A stretch of DNA of 60,602 nt. Source: Candidatus Gastranaerophilales bacterium (GTDB lineage: Bacteria > Cyanobacteriota > Vampirovibrionia > Gastranaerophilales > Gastranaerophilaceae). Below, piece after piece: positions 15,598 to 25,651 of the stretch. Within the stretch, counting starts at the first letter, position 1, and every line of letters begins with the position of its first letter. Both the position numbers and the translations under genes were made by a program. The notes under the pieces were generated by a model that saw only the letters and a program-made list of their open reading frames with translations, had not been told where the DNA came from and made no database searches. The stretch is taken from the NCBI GenBank assembly GCA_947631645.1, contig CANRMD010000008.1, forward strand, positions 1 through 60,602, in the 5' to 3' direction.

Positions 15598-18177
15598 ATG
15601 TCGGCAGTCAGTTTAATTAATTTACCTATAGATGAAAAAGCATACAGTTATGCAAAAATATATTCCGCTTTTATAAATGATGAATATCAAAGGAAAAGAG
15701 CTTATGCTTCAATAGTTGCTTTATACGCATTTTTGAATATTTTAGAAAAAACTTCTTTGAATATTCAAAAATCTATGACTTTATTTAGAAATCCAATTTT
15801 GAATGAACAATATGAAATATCAGATTTATATGTTAATAATTGGCATCTCGATGTCAGGGTTGTGACTGATGCAGATGCGGTATTGGTTCCAAAAGTACAT
15901 TTTGAAAGTGATATTGTCCCTGATTTTTACATAGTTGTTAAGGTTGATTCTCAATTAAAAAATGCCGAACTTGTCGGTATCGCAGATATGTCAAGTGATA
16001 TTAACGAAACTTTTGATTATAACTATTATAAAATTCCTTTTACCTCTCTTATAACTTATGACGAATTTTTGGAAAAAGTAAAACATGAAAAAACGGAAGA
16101 TTATAATAAAGAAGTTCAGGAATTATTTGAAGAATATTTTCTGTCGTTAATGGATGGCGGAATTGATTTATCCGTAAAAAATCAGGTTTTAAAACATCTT
16201 TTTAAATCTTCTGATGCAAGAACGGAGTTTTGCTGTTTCACCGGTTTTGAAATGGTTAGCTGTAATATTAGCAAGTATCCTGATGTACTTGATGATAAAA
16301 CGTTGGAAATTATCGGAGCTCAAAATCTTGAAGACAGCAAATATCAAGGTAAAGAACAAACGATATATATAGGAAATGAAGAATTACCGGAAGATACTTC
16401 TGTTTCTTCAGTTGATAACTCTTCTTCAAATTCTGCGGTTTCCGATATTTTAGATGAGCTTTTTAATGATGAAGAAAAAGAAGAAATAGTTTCTTCTCAG
16501 GACAATGAGTTTGTTGAAATAAAAGATGATATTGCGGATAAAAACGAAAATCTGTCTGCCGAAGAAATACAAACACCTGAAGAAAATCATACTGACACAA
16601 ACGATTTATCAGGCAATATTTTGGCGGATGACGGTGAGGAAGAAAGTATAAATTCTGATAATAATGATGATTTTGAAATTATAGAAGATGATTTAACTGA
16701 AAATAACAAAAAAGAAGATTTGCAGCTTATTGATGAAAGTACAGAAGAAGAATTAAATGAGATTGAAAATATTGAAAATATTGAAAATCTGGAAGAAATA
16801 AATGAAGATAATTCTGATTTTGTAGTAATTAATGAAGAAGATGATGATTCATCATCTGAGATTGACTTATCTCAAGATATTTCATCTCCGCAAGAAGAAG
16901 TTCAAAAAGTAATTGTTGATTATGATGAATACGGTGAACCTATATATTCATATATAACGAATATAAACCAAGAAGATGCCGGAACTGTTTTATCTGAAGT
17001 TGAACCTATTGAAGATGAGGAAGTTCAATATAAAAATGAAGATAATCAATATCAAGATGATGAGTATTCTGCTCCTGAAGAAGAAAAATCAATTGTTTCT
17101 GATGATGGTGAAAATGAATACTCCGAAAATGATGAAGACCATAATACGGAAGAAATGCTTGAAAAAAATAATGAAAGTTTTGATAATAATACGGAAACAG
17201 TTTCCCCAAGTGCGGTAAATCTTTATGAACAGGAGATTATTCCCGAAACGGAAGTTCAAAAAGAAGAAGATAGTAACACTGAAGTAAATGTAGAAGAAAA
17301 TAATATAGAATATGAAGAAGAGGAAGATGAACAATCGCAAATGAAAGATGAAGAATATCAAAATGAAGAGTATACGACAGATGTAGATGGTGAATATGAG
17401 GGAGATGAATATGAAAAATACGAAGATTCTCACTCAAAATCATCTTTAAATCCTTTATTAATTATAATATCAGTTATAGTTGCCGTAGGATTGCTGGGAG
17501 GCGGTGTATTTTTAGCAATAAAAGGTTTAAAAAATAATGATAAAACGGCTTCTGTTCCGGTTGAAAATACTGTTCAAACGGAAAATCCTTCTGAACAGAC
17601 AAATGATATGTTTGAACAACCTATAGAAAATAACCCAATAGACAGTTCGGAAAATAATAATCAACCTGAAAATATTCAAGAAACTCAATCGCAAGCATCT
17701 CAAGAAGGTAATATGGAGCAGACTCCTATGCCTATGCAAGGTACAATTCCTGTTCCTCCGACGGTGAGACCTTCAAGCAACGGTGATATAAATAAGGCAA
17801 TAGTAAATGCGTTTATGCCTCAAGGCGGCGTTTCTTTAAGAGGATTAAATTGGTTCTGTACAGCAGAATTATTTACAGATCCAAGCTTTAAAAAATATTT
17901 ACAAGATTTAGATAATAAATTAAAGCAAAATATTAAAAATAACATAATGGGTGTTGTTCAATCTCCGCCGATTGACTCTGTTGGGGCTAAGTTTGCGGTT
18001 GATAATAACGGAAATCTTCAAAAAGTTATTATTTCTGATTCGAGCGGTTCGGAAGAAATTGATAACATTGTGTTACAAAGTATTAAAGAAAGTTTTGAAG
18101 GTGAAAAAAGCCAAATTCTCAACGATAGCAATTTAAAATCTGATATGTATTACCTAAAAGTAGTAATAAAATTATAA
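15598..18177 (+). CDS. DUF1822-like, single-pass membrane protein with TonB-C-like outer domain
   Basis: Order of the 859 residues: a globular N-terminal region (1-220) that looks like the cyanobacterial DUF1822 family (LPIDEKAYSYAKIYSAF, later ISDLYV and VPDFYIVVKV); a very acidic, low-complexity linker (about 260-612, runs of Glu/Asp and a short ENI repeat); one membrane helix (614-642) with a Lys after it; a Pro/Gln/Ser-rich spacer; and a C-terminal domain (about 745-859) with the TonB/TolA-C pattern. The topology, a cytosolic domain, one helix and an outer domain, is that of anti-sigma factors. It is followed 48 bases later by a sigma factor gene. An anti-sigma or scaffold role is inference. 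Confidence 0.75.
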   Translation: MSAVSLINLPIDEKAYSYAKIYSAFINDEYQRKRAYASIVALYAFLNILEKTSLNIQKSMTLFRNPILNEQYEISDLYVNNWHLDVRVVTDADAVLVPKVHFESDIVPDFYIVVKVDSQLKNAELVGIADMSSDINETFDYNYYKIPFTSLITYDEFLEKVKHEKTEDYNKEVQELFEEYFLSLMDGGIDLSVKNQVLKHLFKSSDARTEFCCFTGFEMVSCNISKYPDVLDDKTLEIIGAQNLEDSKYQGKEQTIYIGNEELPEDTSVSSVDNSSSNSAVSDILDELFNDEEKEEIVSSQDNEFVEIKDDIADKNENLSAEEIQTPEENHTDTNDLSGNILADDGEEESINSDNNDDFEIIEDDLTENNKKEDLQLIDESTEEELNEIENIENIENLEEINEDNSDFVVINEEDDDSSSEIDLSQDISSPQEEVQKVIVDYDEYGEPIYSYITNINQEDAGTVLSEVEPIEDEEVQYKNEDNQYQDDEYSAPEEEKSIVSDDGENEYSENDEDHNTEEMLEKNNESFDNNTETVSPSAVNLYEQEIIPETEVQKEEDSNTEVNVEENNIEYEEEEDEQSQMKDEEYQNEEYTTDVDGEYEGDEYEKYEDSHSKSSLNPLLIIISVIVAVGLLGGGVFLAIKGLKNNDKTASVPVENTVQTENPSEQTNDMFEQPIENNPIDSSENNNQPENIQETQSQASQEGNMEQTPMPMQGTIPVPPTVRPSSNGDINKAIVNAFMPQGGVSLRGLNWFCTAELFTDPSFKKYLQDLDNKLKQNIKNNIMGVVQSPPIDSVGAKFAVDNNGNLQKVIISDSSGSEEIDNIVLQSIKESFEGEKSQILNDSNLKSDMYYLKVVIKL

Positions 18178-18225
18178 TTTATGTTATTATATATTATGGG
18201 TATGCGAGATTAGAGAAAAAAACGT

Positions 18226-18828
18226 TTGCTTTTACTTGATGAACAAAAATCGTTAATAGAAAAAATTGTCAGGGCTAATAAAAACTTTCGCGGCAACGAG
18301 GACCTGTTGGAAGATTTTTGTGCCGAGGCACTTCAAAAGTGCTATATGGTATTTAATTCTACCTCTAATGTTCAAAAAATTGAAAGTTATGTTACTAAAG
18401 TAGTACATACTTCAATATTAAGTGTATTAAAAAACTCAGGTAGAGTAAGAAGAACAAACGAAGGTTATGTTGCTACAAAAGAGATTAAAGTACCCGAATT
18501 TGCTTCTATCCCGAAATCGCAACCAATTCATACAGGTTCTCAATCTTTAGGAAACGAATTTATTTTAGATTTCCCCGACCCTAAGGATAGTGTGGAAGAA
18601 ATTATTATTACTAAAGATTGTATCCAGCGTATTGCTGATGCGGTTTGTATTATTCATAAAGAAGTTCCTTCCCGTTTATTTTTGGATATTTTTTATTTGA
18701 GGTATGTTAAAGGACACAAACAAGCTGAGATTGCTAAATTATTGAATTTGTCCCAAAGCGAAGTTAGTAAACGGTTAATGCAGCTTTCTAAGCTTATAAG
18801 TAATTTTTTTGACAACAGTAAGAAATAG
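18226..18828 (+). CDS. Sigma-70 family factor, ECF-like
   Basis: The 200-residue protein has a region 2-like N-terminal part (about 5-70) and a clear region 4 helix-turn-helix (about 155-195: YLRYVKGHKQAEIAKLLNLS followed by QSEVSKRLMQL) for -35 recognition. The linker of about 80 residues between them is long for an ECF factor and lacks an obvious region 3. The start is TTG at 18226: an in-frame stop at 18211 rules out anything earlier, and the next Met (about 41) would remove part of region 2. It lies between the DUF1822-like protein and the STAND ATPase, all in one operon, and may be regulated by either. Confidence 0.87.
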   Translation: MLLLDEQKSLIEKIVRANKNFRGNEDLLEDFCAEALQKCYMVFNSTSNVQKIESYVTKVVHTSILSVLKNSGRVRRTNEGYVATKEIKVPEFASIPKSQPIHTGSQSLGNEFILDFPDPKDSVEEIIITKDCIQRIADAVCIIHKEVPSRLFLDIFYLRYVKGHKQAEIAKLLNLSQSEVSKRLMQLSKLISNFFDNSKK

Positions 18829-18836
18829 GTCCAAAT

Positions 18837-21800
18837 ATGATATGTCGCAAATGTGGAGCTGAAATACCTGATAATGCATTAAGATGTGAACACTGCGGGA
18901 TAAAAGTAAATATGTTTTGTCCTGAGTGTAATACTCTTAATACTTTTGGTGCTCAAACCTGTAAACATTGCGGTTTTGAACTTATTAAAATTTGTCCTCA
19001 GTGCTCATCTAAAAATTTATTTTCTGCTTCCGAGTGCAGAAAGTGTCATTATGATTTTAATAAAAATATGCAAATTTCTCATGATGCACCCATTAATGAT
19101 GATTTATCAATCGTAAGACCTTTTTCCAGTGAAGAACCTGCATTCGCAGCTTTTCAGGCGTTTGAAAAAAATATTGAACTTGATAATGAAAGTTCATCTC
19201 AACCAACAGAAGAAGAAAAAAATAAATTTTTTAAAGTTGAAGTTAAACCTGTTGAAGAAGAAATATATGAATACAGATACAGAAATAATACTTCGGAAGA
19301 TATTGATAAAATTATTTCAGATGCGATTAATGTTGCTCCGATAGAAGAAGTTGTTGATTATTCAGTTAAGGAAAGTTTGGAGCAAAATTATAATGATGAG
19401 TTTGAAAACAGCGATGAAGAACAAAAAGAAAGTGAAGATATTCCTTTAACGGCGGAAATTAAAGTTGAGGCGGTTCAAAAAATTGTAAATATAATAAAAA
19501 CTTCTCTGACAAAACATATTATTGCGGTTAACGGACCTGACGGAAGCGGAAAGTCAGCTGTATTAAAGCAAACTAACGATAATCTTTCAAAACAAGGGTT
19601 TATTTGTCTTTACGGAAGTTGTACTCCTCTTTTACAGATAACAAGCTTCGGTTTCTTTCAGGATGCTTTGCTCAGAATTATGGGTTTCCCGCCTTATACT
19701 AATAATATTGAAGCTTTTAGTAAAGAATTTAAAAAAAGTGATTTTGCTAAAAATTTTAACTTCCTTAACGGTAATGAATTAAATGCTTTTTTGAATATAT
19801 TTTACCCGTCTCAAAAAGATGATTTTGAAAATATTCTTGATAATAAAACAAAGATGTTTTCAATTTTAGAAAAAGTAATTAAATCATTTTTGGTTAATAA
19901 TAATCTTGTTATATCCGTTGATAACTTTGAATTGCTTGACGGAGCTTCGTATGATTTTATTTCATACATGCTTAATAAAGGCTATTTTAATAACAGATTA
20001 AAAATGATTATCAGTTACAAAGAAAATAAATCTATTCAAAGTTATTTTGACCTAACAAGTGCAAATGAAAACATTTTTGAAACTATTGTAATCAAAAAAT
20101 TTAACAATAATGAATTGATAAAGGCTGTTAGCAGTTCTGTCGGAATTAGGATTGACGAGGTATTAAATCAGGAATATTTAGACCGATTAATTCAAAAAGT
20201 TAACGGAAATGCCATAAGATTAGAACAAGAGATTGCTTTATTGACAGATACCGGATATATTAGCAAAAAAGGTAAAGATATATTTTTAAATGAAGATAAA
20301 AAACCTGAAATTGACCCGATATCTTTTGAAGAGCTTATAAAACTTCGATTAAATGCCTTAAAACCCGCACAAAAAAACGTTCTGTTTATGGCAGCTGTAA
20401 TGGGTTTCAGGTTTTCTGCGTCAATTCTTTGTATTGCGGTTAATAATCAAATCAATAAGACAGAACAAATACTTACCGAGCTTTTAAAGGGTATGTATAT
20501 TGTTCAGGTTGATAATTATACATGTGAATTTAAGAGCCTGACTTTATGGAAATTAATTTATCAGGAAGCAAAAGCTGATTTATTGTATAAAGAAAATGCG
20601 GAACATTTATTCAGTGCTTTCAGACCGCTTATATTATCAAGTAATGTACAAAAGTTAATTTCTTGTGCGGATGCAATATCTAAAAATGAAGCATTTACAA
20701 TATGGCAAGAAACTTCTGAAATTGCTGCTAAATTAGGGGATACAAATTTATATGTTATATCGAAAAAGCAGTGTTTAAAACTCCTTGATGAATTTGATAT
20801 TAACAATTCCGATAATATAAAAGCATTAATGTATGAAGAAATCGGTAAACTTCTTTGTGAAAAATCTCCGCAAGAGGCAATATCATACTTGTCTAATGTT
20901 TTAGATGCCGATATAAAAGCGGGAAATATTCTGAAAATAATAGATATTTCGGGATATTTTGTAAAAAGCTGCTATTTGACGGGGAATTATTTTGGAGCGG
21001 CTGAAGCTGTTGATGCAGTTGTTAATGCTCTTGAAACAAATAAAACAGATGCCTCAAATCTTGATATTGCCCTCATTAAAACAAGAAAACTTAAAGCGTT
21101 ATTAAACATCGGCAACAGCGAACAAATTATTAACCTTATTAATGATGATATTATTATTGAACTTGATAAAGCTTTAAATTTAAAACAATCGGATAATAAT
21201 TATCGAAATTTAATAATGAACGCCTGGATGAATTCAAAACTTACTTTAGCTAAAGCTTATTGTATTCAAGGCAATAACCATGCTGAAAATATTATTGATG
21301 AAATGAATGAATTTATAAAAAAATATGATTTTAATCAGCAATATTATGATGCTCATATTAAAATTATTGATGCTTTATCAAAAACTATGTCGGGTGATAT
21401 TCTCAAATCAGGTGAAATTCTTACCGAAATTTCTAATTTATATGCAAGAAAAGTAATGGATATAGATGCACTTGCGAATTGGAATCTTGTAAATATAATA
21501 AACAGAGTTCTTTTAGGTCAAAATAAAGATTTAAAAGTTGACTTATTTGAATTTGCGGCATTTGCTAATAATATTAACGAATACTTTATGAAAAATATAA
21601 TTAAATTAATTTTAGGTTATATATTGAAAAAAGAAGGAAATACAACAAAAGCTCTTGAGATATTTAATGACCAGATAACATATTTTGCAAAAGAAAAAGT
21701 TGCCATAGGTGCACTTTTGGCATGGGCTCTGATTGTTAAAATTTCAATGGAGATGGGTGATGATGATAAGGCTCTTAATACTGCTTCTAAATCTTTAGAA

Positions 21801-22172
21801 ATTGCTCAAAGTTCAAAAATAAACAATAATTTCTTTATTATATATTTCCAAATATTTCTTGCTCAAATATATATCCGCAAAAATGATTTTGCGGCAGCAA
21901 AAATGTATTTGGAAAAATCTATTATGATTGCTAAACAATTTAATTTAAGATACCAACTTATAGAACTTTATGTTGAGTATGCTAAATATACAGAAGAATT
22001 AATGAAATTTAAACATATTTATTCTTCAGAAAATCTAAATATTACGTTAGATATGTATAATAAAGCAGTAAACTTGGCAAAAGAATTGCATTTGGGGAAT
22101 ATGGTTGAATATACTTCACGTGAACGTTCGGGTTTTAAAACCTTTTGTCAGCTGAATGCAATTGAATTATAG
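18837..22172 (+). CDS. Zinc-ribbon, STAND-type ATPase with TPR-like tail, 1111 aa
   Basis: Three zinc ribbons open the protein (Cys 3,6,17,20; 28,31,42,45; 53,56,67,70). An acidic linker follows, then an AAA/STAND ATPase with Walker A GPDGSGKS near residue 231 and a Walker B-like strand LVISVDNFELL near 356-366, and a C-terminal helical-repeat region (about 590-1111) with TPR-like spacing. This is the plan of large signalling ATPases such as MalT-type regulators and cyclase-linked AAA-TPR proteins, but with zinc ribbons in place of an effector domain. It begins 8 bases after the sigma factor stop. An ATP-controlled hub for sigma activity is a guess from context. Confidence 0.82.
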   Translation: MICRKCGAEIPDNALRCEHCGIKVNMFCPECNTLNTFGAQTCKHCGFELIKICPQCSSKNLFSASECRKCHYDFNKNMQISHDAPINDDLSIVRPFSSEEPAFAAFQAFEKNIELDNESSSQPTEEEKNKFFKVEVKPVEEEIYEYRYRNNTSEDIDKIISDAINVAPIEEVVDYSVKESLEQNYNDEFENSDEEQKESEDIPLTAEIKVEAVQKIVNIIKTSLTKHIIAVNGPDGSGKSAVLKQTNDNLSKQGFICLYGSCTPLLQITSFGFFQDALLRIMGFPPYTNNIEAFSKEFKKSDFAKNFNFLNGNELNAFLNIFYPSQKDDFENILDNKTKMFSILEKVIKSFLVNNNLVISVDNFELLDGASYDFISYMLNKGYFNNRLKMIISYKENKSIQSYFDLTSANENIFETIVIKKFNNNELIKAVSSSVGIRIDEVLNQEYLDRLIQKVNGNAIRLEQEIALLTDTGYISKKGKDIFLNEDKKPEIDPISFEELIKLRLNALKPAQKNVLFMAAVMGFRFSASILCIAVNNQINKTEQILTELLKGMYIVQVDNYTCEFKSLTLWKLIYQEAKADLLYKENAEHLFSAFRPLILSSNVQKLISCADAISKNEAFTIWQETSEIAAKLGDTNLYVISKKQCLKLLDEFDINNSDNIKALMYEEIGKLLCEKSPQEAISYLSNVLDADIKAGNILKIIDISGYFVKSCYLTGNYFGAAEAVDAVVNALETNKTDASNLDIALIKTRKLKALLNIGNSEQIINLINDDIIIELDKALNLKQSDNNYRNLIMNAWMNSKLTLAKAYCIQGNNHAENIIDEMNEFIKKYDFNQQYYDAHIKIIDALSKTMSGDILKSGEILTEISNLYARKVMDIDALANWNLVNIINRVLLGQNKDLKVDLFEFAAFANNINEYFMKNIIKLILGYILKKEGNTTKALEIFNDQITYFAKEKVAIGALLAWALIVKISMEMGDDDKALNTASKSLEIAQSSKINNNFFIIYFQIFLAQIYIRKNDFAAAKMYLEKSIMIAKQFNLRYQLIELYVEYAKYTEELMKFKHIYSSENLNITLDMYNKAVNLAKELHLGNMVEYTSRERSGFKTFCQLNAIEL

Positions 22173-24161
22173 TTATTGATATATATTTTTATACATATGA
22201 TAACTTCTGAATACTTTTTTAACATAGTGTTTTGTTTCATCAAAAGGAATATCTTCGATAAATTCATCATAATCAGAAGTATTATATGTTTTAATCCATT
22301 TATTAACGGAGCCTTCACCTCCGTTATAAGCTGCAATAACGTAAAGGTCATTATTAAAACGGTCTTTTAAATATTTAATATAATTACAACCTAAATATAA
22401 ATTCATTCTCGGGTCATCTAAATCAGTTAAATCGTTGGAATTTAAAGATAATTTTGACACCATATAATTTGCCGTTCCCGGCATTAACTGCATTAAACCG
22501 GTTGCATTCGTTTTACTTTTTGCTTTTTCATTAAAATAGCTTTCTTCTCTTATTAATGCAATGATTAAATATGGGTCAATGTTGAGTTTATTACCTGCTA
22601 CATTTATTTCATTAACATAATATCTGGGGTATGCCAGTTGATATGCCGTACTAACTATCGGGGGTTTTATGTCCATTGCATTTATTGCATCTCGGGCTAA
22701 AACAACGGAGTGGGTTTTCTTTCCCTTTTTTAATTCAAACCAGCTTTCTACTATTTCATTATTAAAATCGGCATCAAGCCATATTTGGGTATCACCCAGT
22801 TCAAACACAGTGTTTATCAATTTTAAATCTTTTATATCAATTTGTGAAACTGATATCGGGAACTGTATTGCTTCTTTTAAAATAGGAATTTTATTAATAT
22901 CCGAAGTTACAAAAAAATCATTTTTTTTGTCTATAATTGATTGAGCTCTTAATCCGTAATAATCATCAGGAAATCTTACCGCCAATTTATTAAAATAATT
23001 ATGTGCTTCTTGGTTTTTATTTAATTTAAGTTCTGTTTTTGCAAGCCAAAACGCCATCTTAGGAGTGGATTTGACTTTTTTATAAGTTTTTAAATGTTTA
23101 ATTGCTATTTCTTCGGCACCTTTATAATCTTTTTTCTTATATTTTAGCCAAAATACATTCCAAAGAGCCTCGGGGGCAAATTTGCCGTTCGGATATTTTT
23201 GTACAATTTCTTCATATAGCATGTTTGCTTTTTCTTTCGATGAAATAGATGCTATTGTATACAAAATATAATCTTCACCGTTTAAGTTGTTATCTTTTAC
23301 TATTTTTAAAGTATTCTGCCAGTTTTTTAATTTTGTTCCACGCATATAAGAGGTATAAATATCATATATTTTGTGAAGATTTTCTTCATCTGTTATTTTT
23401 GAATATGTTTTTAGTCCGCTTTCAATCAGTTTTTTTGCTATAACCTTGTTTCCGGCATAATGATTTGATAATACAAGATAATCCCAGCAAGACGGAACGG
23501 GAATTGTTGAAAAATATTTGAGAGCTTCTTTATATCTGTTATTTTCATAGTATGCTATTGCGATATTTTTTTTATCTTCGTCAGATAAATCAATCCCTAA
23601 AGAAGATAATTCTTGAGCTGATGCTAAAATAAAATCATTATTAAGGGCTTCTCCTGATAAAGCTGTTTTTAAATAATTTCTGAAATATTCTCCGGCCTTT
23701 TCTTTATCGGTATTTTTTTCTATCAATCCTAAAAAAAATACTTCTTCTGTTCCGTCATTATCTGTTTTATTTTTTAATTCTTCAAATTGAATTCTCGCTA
23801 AGTCATATTGTTTTGAATAATAATAACTTTTTGCTAAGTTGAGTTTTGCATTTAATTCAAATATTGAATGCGGAAGTTTCTCTAAAAACAGTTTATATTT
23901 AATAGCTGCTGTCTTGTAATCTCCTACTTGTTGAGCACTTTTTGCCTGTTTAAATAATGCCATGGGATAAAGAGGGCTTATCCATTTTATTTTCCCGAAA
24001 TTATAGTATGCATTAGCATAATCACCCTCATTATATTGTTTTACTCCCTGTTTAAAATAATCAGGTGAATTTTGTGTTATCTTATCGTTATATATTAAAA
24101 CTGTTAATACACAAGGTATAATAACTAATAAAAAACCTAATAAATATTTTAAATGTTTCAT
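22173..24161 (-). CDS. Soluble lytic murein transglycosylase with TPR-like repeats
   Basis: Lytic transglycosylases cleave the MurNAc-GlcNAc bond of peptidoglycan. The 662-residue protein has an N-terminal membrane anchor or uncleaved signal (about 5-23), a long superhelical repeat domain (35-420) and a C-terminal SLT domain (about 520-655) with catalytic Glu540 in IREESYF, then GLMQLMPGTA and AAYNGGEG. The architecture matches Slt70. It is the last gene of the gyrB operon and ends one base from the convergent STAND ATPase gene. The start shows only a weak ribosome binding site. Confidence 0.94.
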   Translation of the reverse strand: MKHLKYLLGFLLVIIPCVLTVLIYNDKITQNSPDYFKQGVKQYNEGDYANAYYNFGKIKWISPLYPMALFKQAKSAQQVGDYKTAAIKYKLFLEKLPHSIFELNAKLNLAKSYYYSKQYDLARIQFEELKNKTDNDGTEEVFFLGLIEKNTDKEKAGEYFRNYLKTALSGEALNNDFILASAQELSSLGIDLSDEDKKNIAIAYYENNRYKEALKYFSTIPVPSCWDYLVLSNHYAGNKVIAKKLIESGLKTYSKITDEENLHKIYDIYTSYMRGTKLKNWQNTLKIVKDNNLNGEDYILYTIASISSKEKANMLYEEIVQKYPNGKFAPEALWNVFWLKYKKKDYKGAEEIAIKHLKTYKKVKSTPKMAFWLAKTELKLNKNQEAHNYFNKLAVRFPDDYYGLRAQSIIDKKNDFFVTSDINKIPILKEAIQFPISVSQIDIKDLKLINTVFELGDTQIWLDADFNNEIVESWFELKKGKKTHSVVLARDAINAMDIKPPIVSTAYQLAYPRYYVNEINVAGNKLNIDPYLIIALIREESYFNEKAKSKTNATGLMQLMPGTANYMVSKLSLNSNDLTDLDDPRMNLYLGCNYIKYLKDRFNNDLYVIAAYNGGEGSVNKWIKTYNTSDYDEFIEDIPFDETKHYVKKVFRSYHMYKNIYQ

Positions 24162-24209
24162 AAGCTATTCTTTAAATCCATCTATAATAATAGAATATCA
24201 AATAAAAAA

Positions 24210-25649
24210 TCAGAAAACAATTACTCTGTTTCTCCCCGTAGTTTTAGCTTCATATAAAGCTTTATCTGCTTTTTGTATAAAGGAGTTTGCATTTAGTTCA
24301 AAATTATATTCGCATACTCCGATGCTTGCGGTGATTTTAATATAATTAACTCCGTTAACCCCTGCTTCTTTAATATTAATTTTTGATTCTTCAATAACTT
24401 TTCTTAGTCTTTGAGCTACAGCCGTAGCTTCCGCTACTTTTGTTTGAGGTAAAATTATAAAAAATTCTTCCCCTCCGTATCGGCAAGCAATATCATATTC
24501 TCTAAGTTCATTTCTTATGATATCGGATATCTGTTTTAAAACACAGTCGCCTGCAGCATGACCGTATGTATCATTTACTTTTTTGAAATAATCTATATCC
24601 ATCATCAAACCGCATAAGGGAGTATCGTTTCTTGTTGCGTTAGCTACTTCTTGTTTTATTCTTATTTCAAATTGGCGTCTGTTATTTAAACCTGTTAAAG
24701 CATCTAATGTAGCATATTGCAATACTTCCGCATATACGTTAGCCCTTTGTATTGTTAATCCGGATTGTCTTGTTAATTGCACAAGATAGTCTATATCTTT
24801 TTGTAAAAGCTTTTCTATATTACTGTAAGCTGCTATTGCTCCGAGTATTGTATCTTCGCTAATAAGCGGGAAAACTCCTATCTTGGAATTGTCTGAAAGG
24901 ATATATTCTGTTTTTAAATTAATTTTCTTTAAAAGTTTATATACACTTTCATCCTTACAAGCACTTGGCCATACTAATTTGTATTCATCATCTTTGTATA
25001 TAAATATATATATTAGATGAGAAGAGATAAATCTGTCTATCATTTCACCAATCATTGGAATTATATATGAGAGTTCGTATTGGCTTTCTATTATTTTAGC
25101 TATATCTTTCATAGCTTTGTAAAAATTCAAACTGACTTCCATTTGGTCATTTAATATATAATTTATTACCGCTCCCGAGATTAGTTTTGACGTTATATTT
25201 AATAAAGAAAAGAAGTCTTTTGTATAGGTTGTTTTTTCCGAATCTGTTTTTAATAATCCGAAAACTTCATTATTTGCTACAAGCGGAAATATTATTGTAT
25301 TATTATCCGATTTTAATTCTGTTATTTGATATTGTTCTTCTTCTTTTAAATCGCAATCAAATTCATTTTCATTAAAATAAAATTTACTTCCGTTAAAAAC
25401 GGACAAACTTGAATATATGTAATTAATTTCTTTTTCGCTGTTTTTATCATCATAAAGTTTTAAATCATCACCAAAAGACTTTAATAGCATTGAATTATTA
25501 TCCCAAATAATAATTTCGGTTTTATTAATATTTAAGTAGGTTTTTAATAGTTTATTAATCGCATTAATGCTGTTTACCGGTGATATTTTTTTTGAAACAA
25601 CATTTGACAATTTACATAAATATTCTAAATTTTCCTGATTGTTTAACAT
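24210..25649 (-). CDS. GAF-type sensor with GGDEF diguanylate cyclase domain
   Basis: The N-terminal 310 residues look like two GAF-like sensor modules; the C-terminal 160 residues are a GGDEF domain with DALTGLNNRR, MDIDYFKKVNDTYGH and the active-site GGEEF (392-396). REYD, five residues before it, fits the RxxD inhibitory I-site, so product feedback is likely. All residues needed for c-di-GMP synthesis appear intact. The gene starts 2 bases after the TPR protein stop, so it is co-expressed with gyrB and the TPR gene. The degenerate HD-GYP protein at 1085 could be a c-di-GMP receptor in the same network (inference). Confidence 0.95.
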   Translation of the reverse strand: MLNNQENLEYLCKLSNVVSKKISPVNSINAINKLLKTYLNINKTEIIIWDNNSMLLKSFGDDLKLYDDKNSEKEINYIYSSLSVFNGSKFYFNENEFDCDLKEEEQYQITELKSDNNTIIFPLVANNEVFGLLKTDSEKTTYTKDFFSLLNITSKLISGAVINYILNDQMEVSLNFYKAMKDIAKIIESQYELSYIIPMIGEMIDRFISSHLIYIFIYKDDEYKLVWPSACKDESVYKLLKKINLKTEYILSDNSKIGVFPLISEDTILGAIAAYSNIEKLLQKDIDYLVQLTRQSGLTIQRANVYAEVLQYATLDALTGLNNRRQFEIRIKQEVANATRNDTPLCGLMMDIDYFKKVNDTYGHAAGDCVLKQISDIIRNELREYDIACRYGGEEFFIILPQTKVAEATAVAQRLRKVIEESKINIKEAGVNGVNYIKITASIGVCEYNFELNANSFIQKADKALYEAKTTGRNRVIVF

Positions 25650-25651
25650 TT

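Noticed and set aside
16976-17443. Several open frames on both strands within the acidic part of the 859-residue gene
   Set aside because: They result from GAA/GAT-rich codons; the main frame is continuous and carries the domains and membrane helix.
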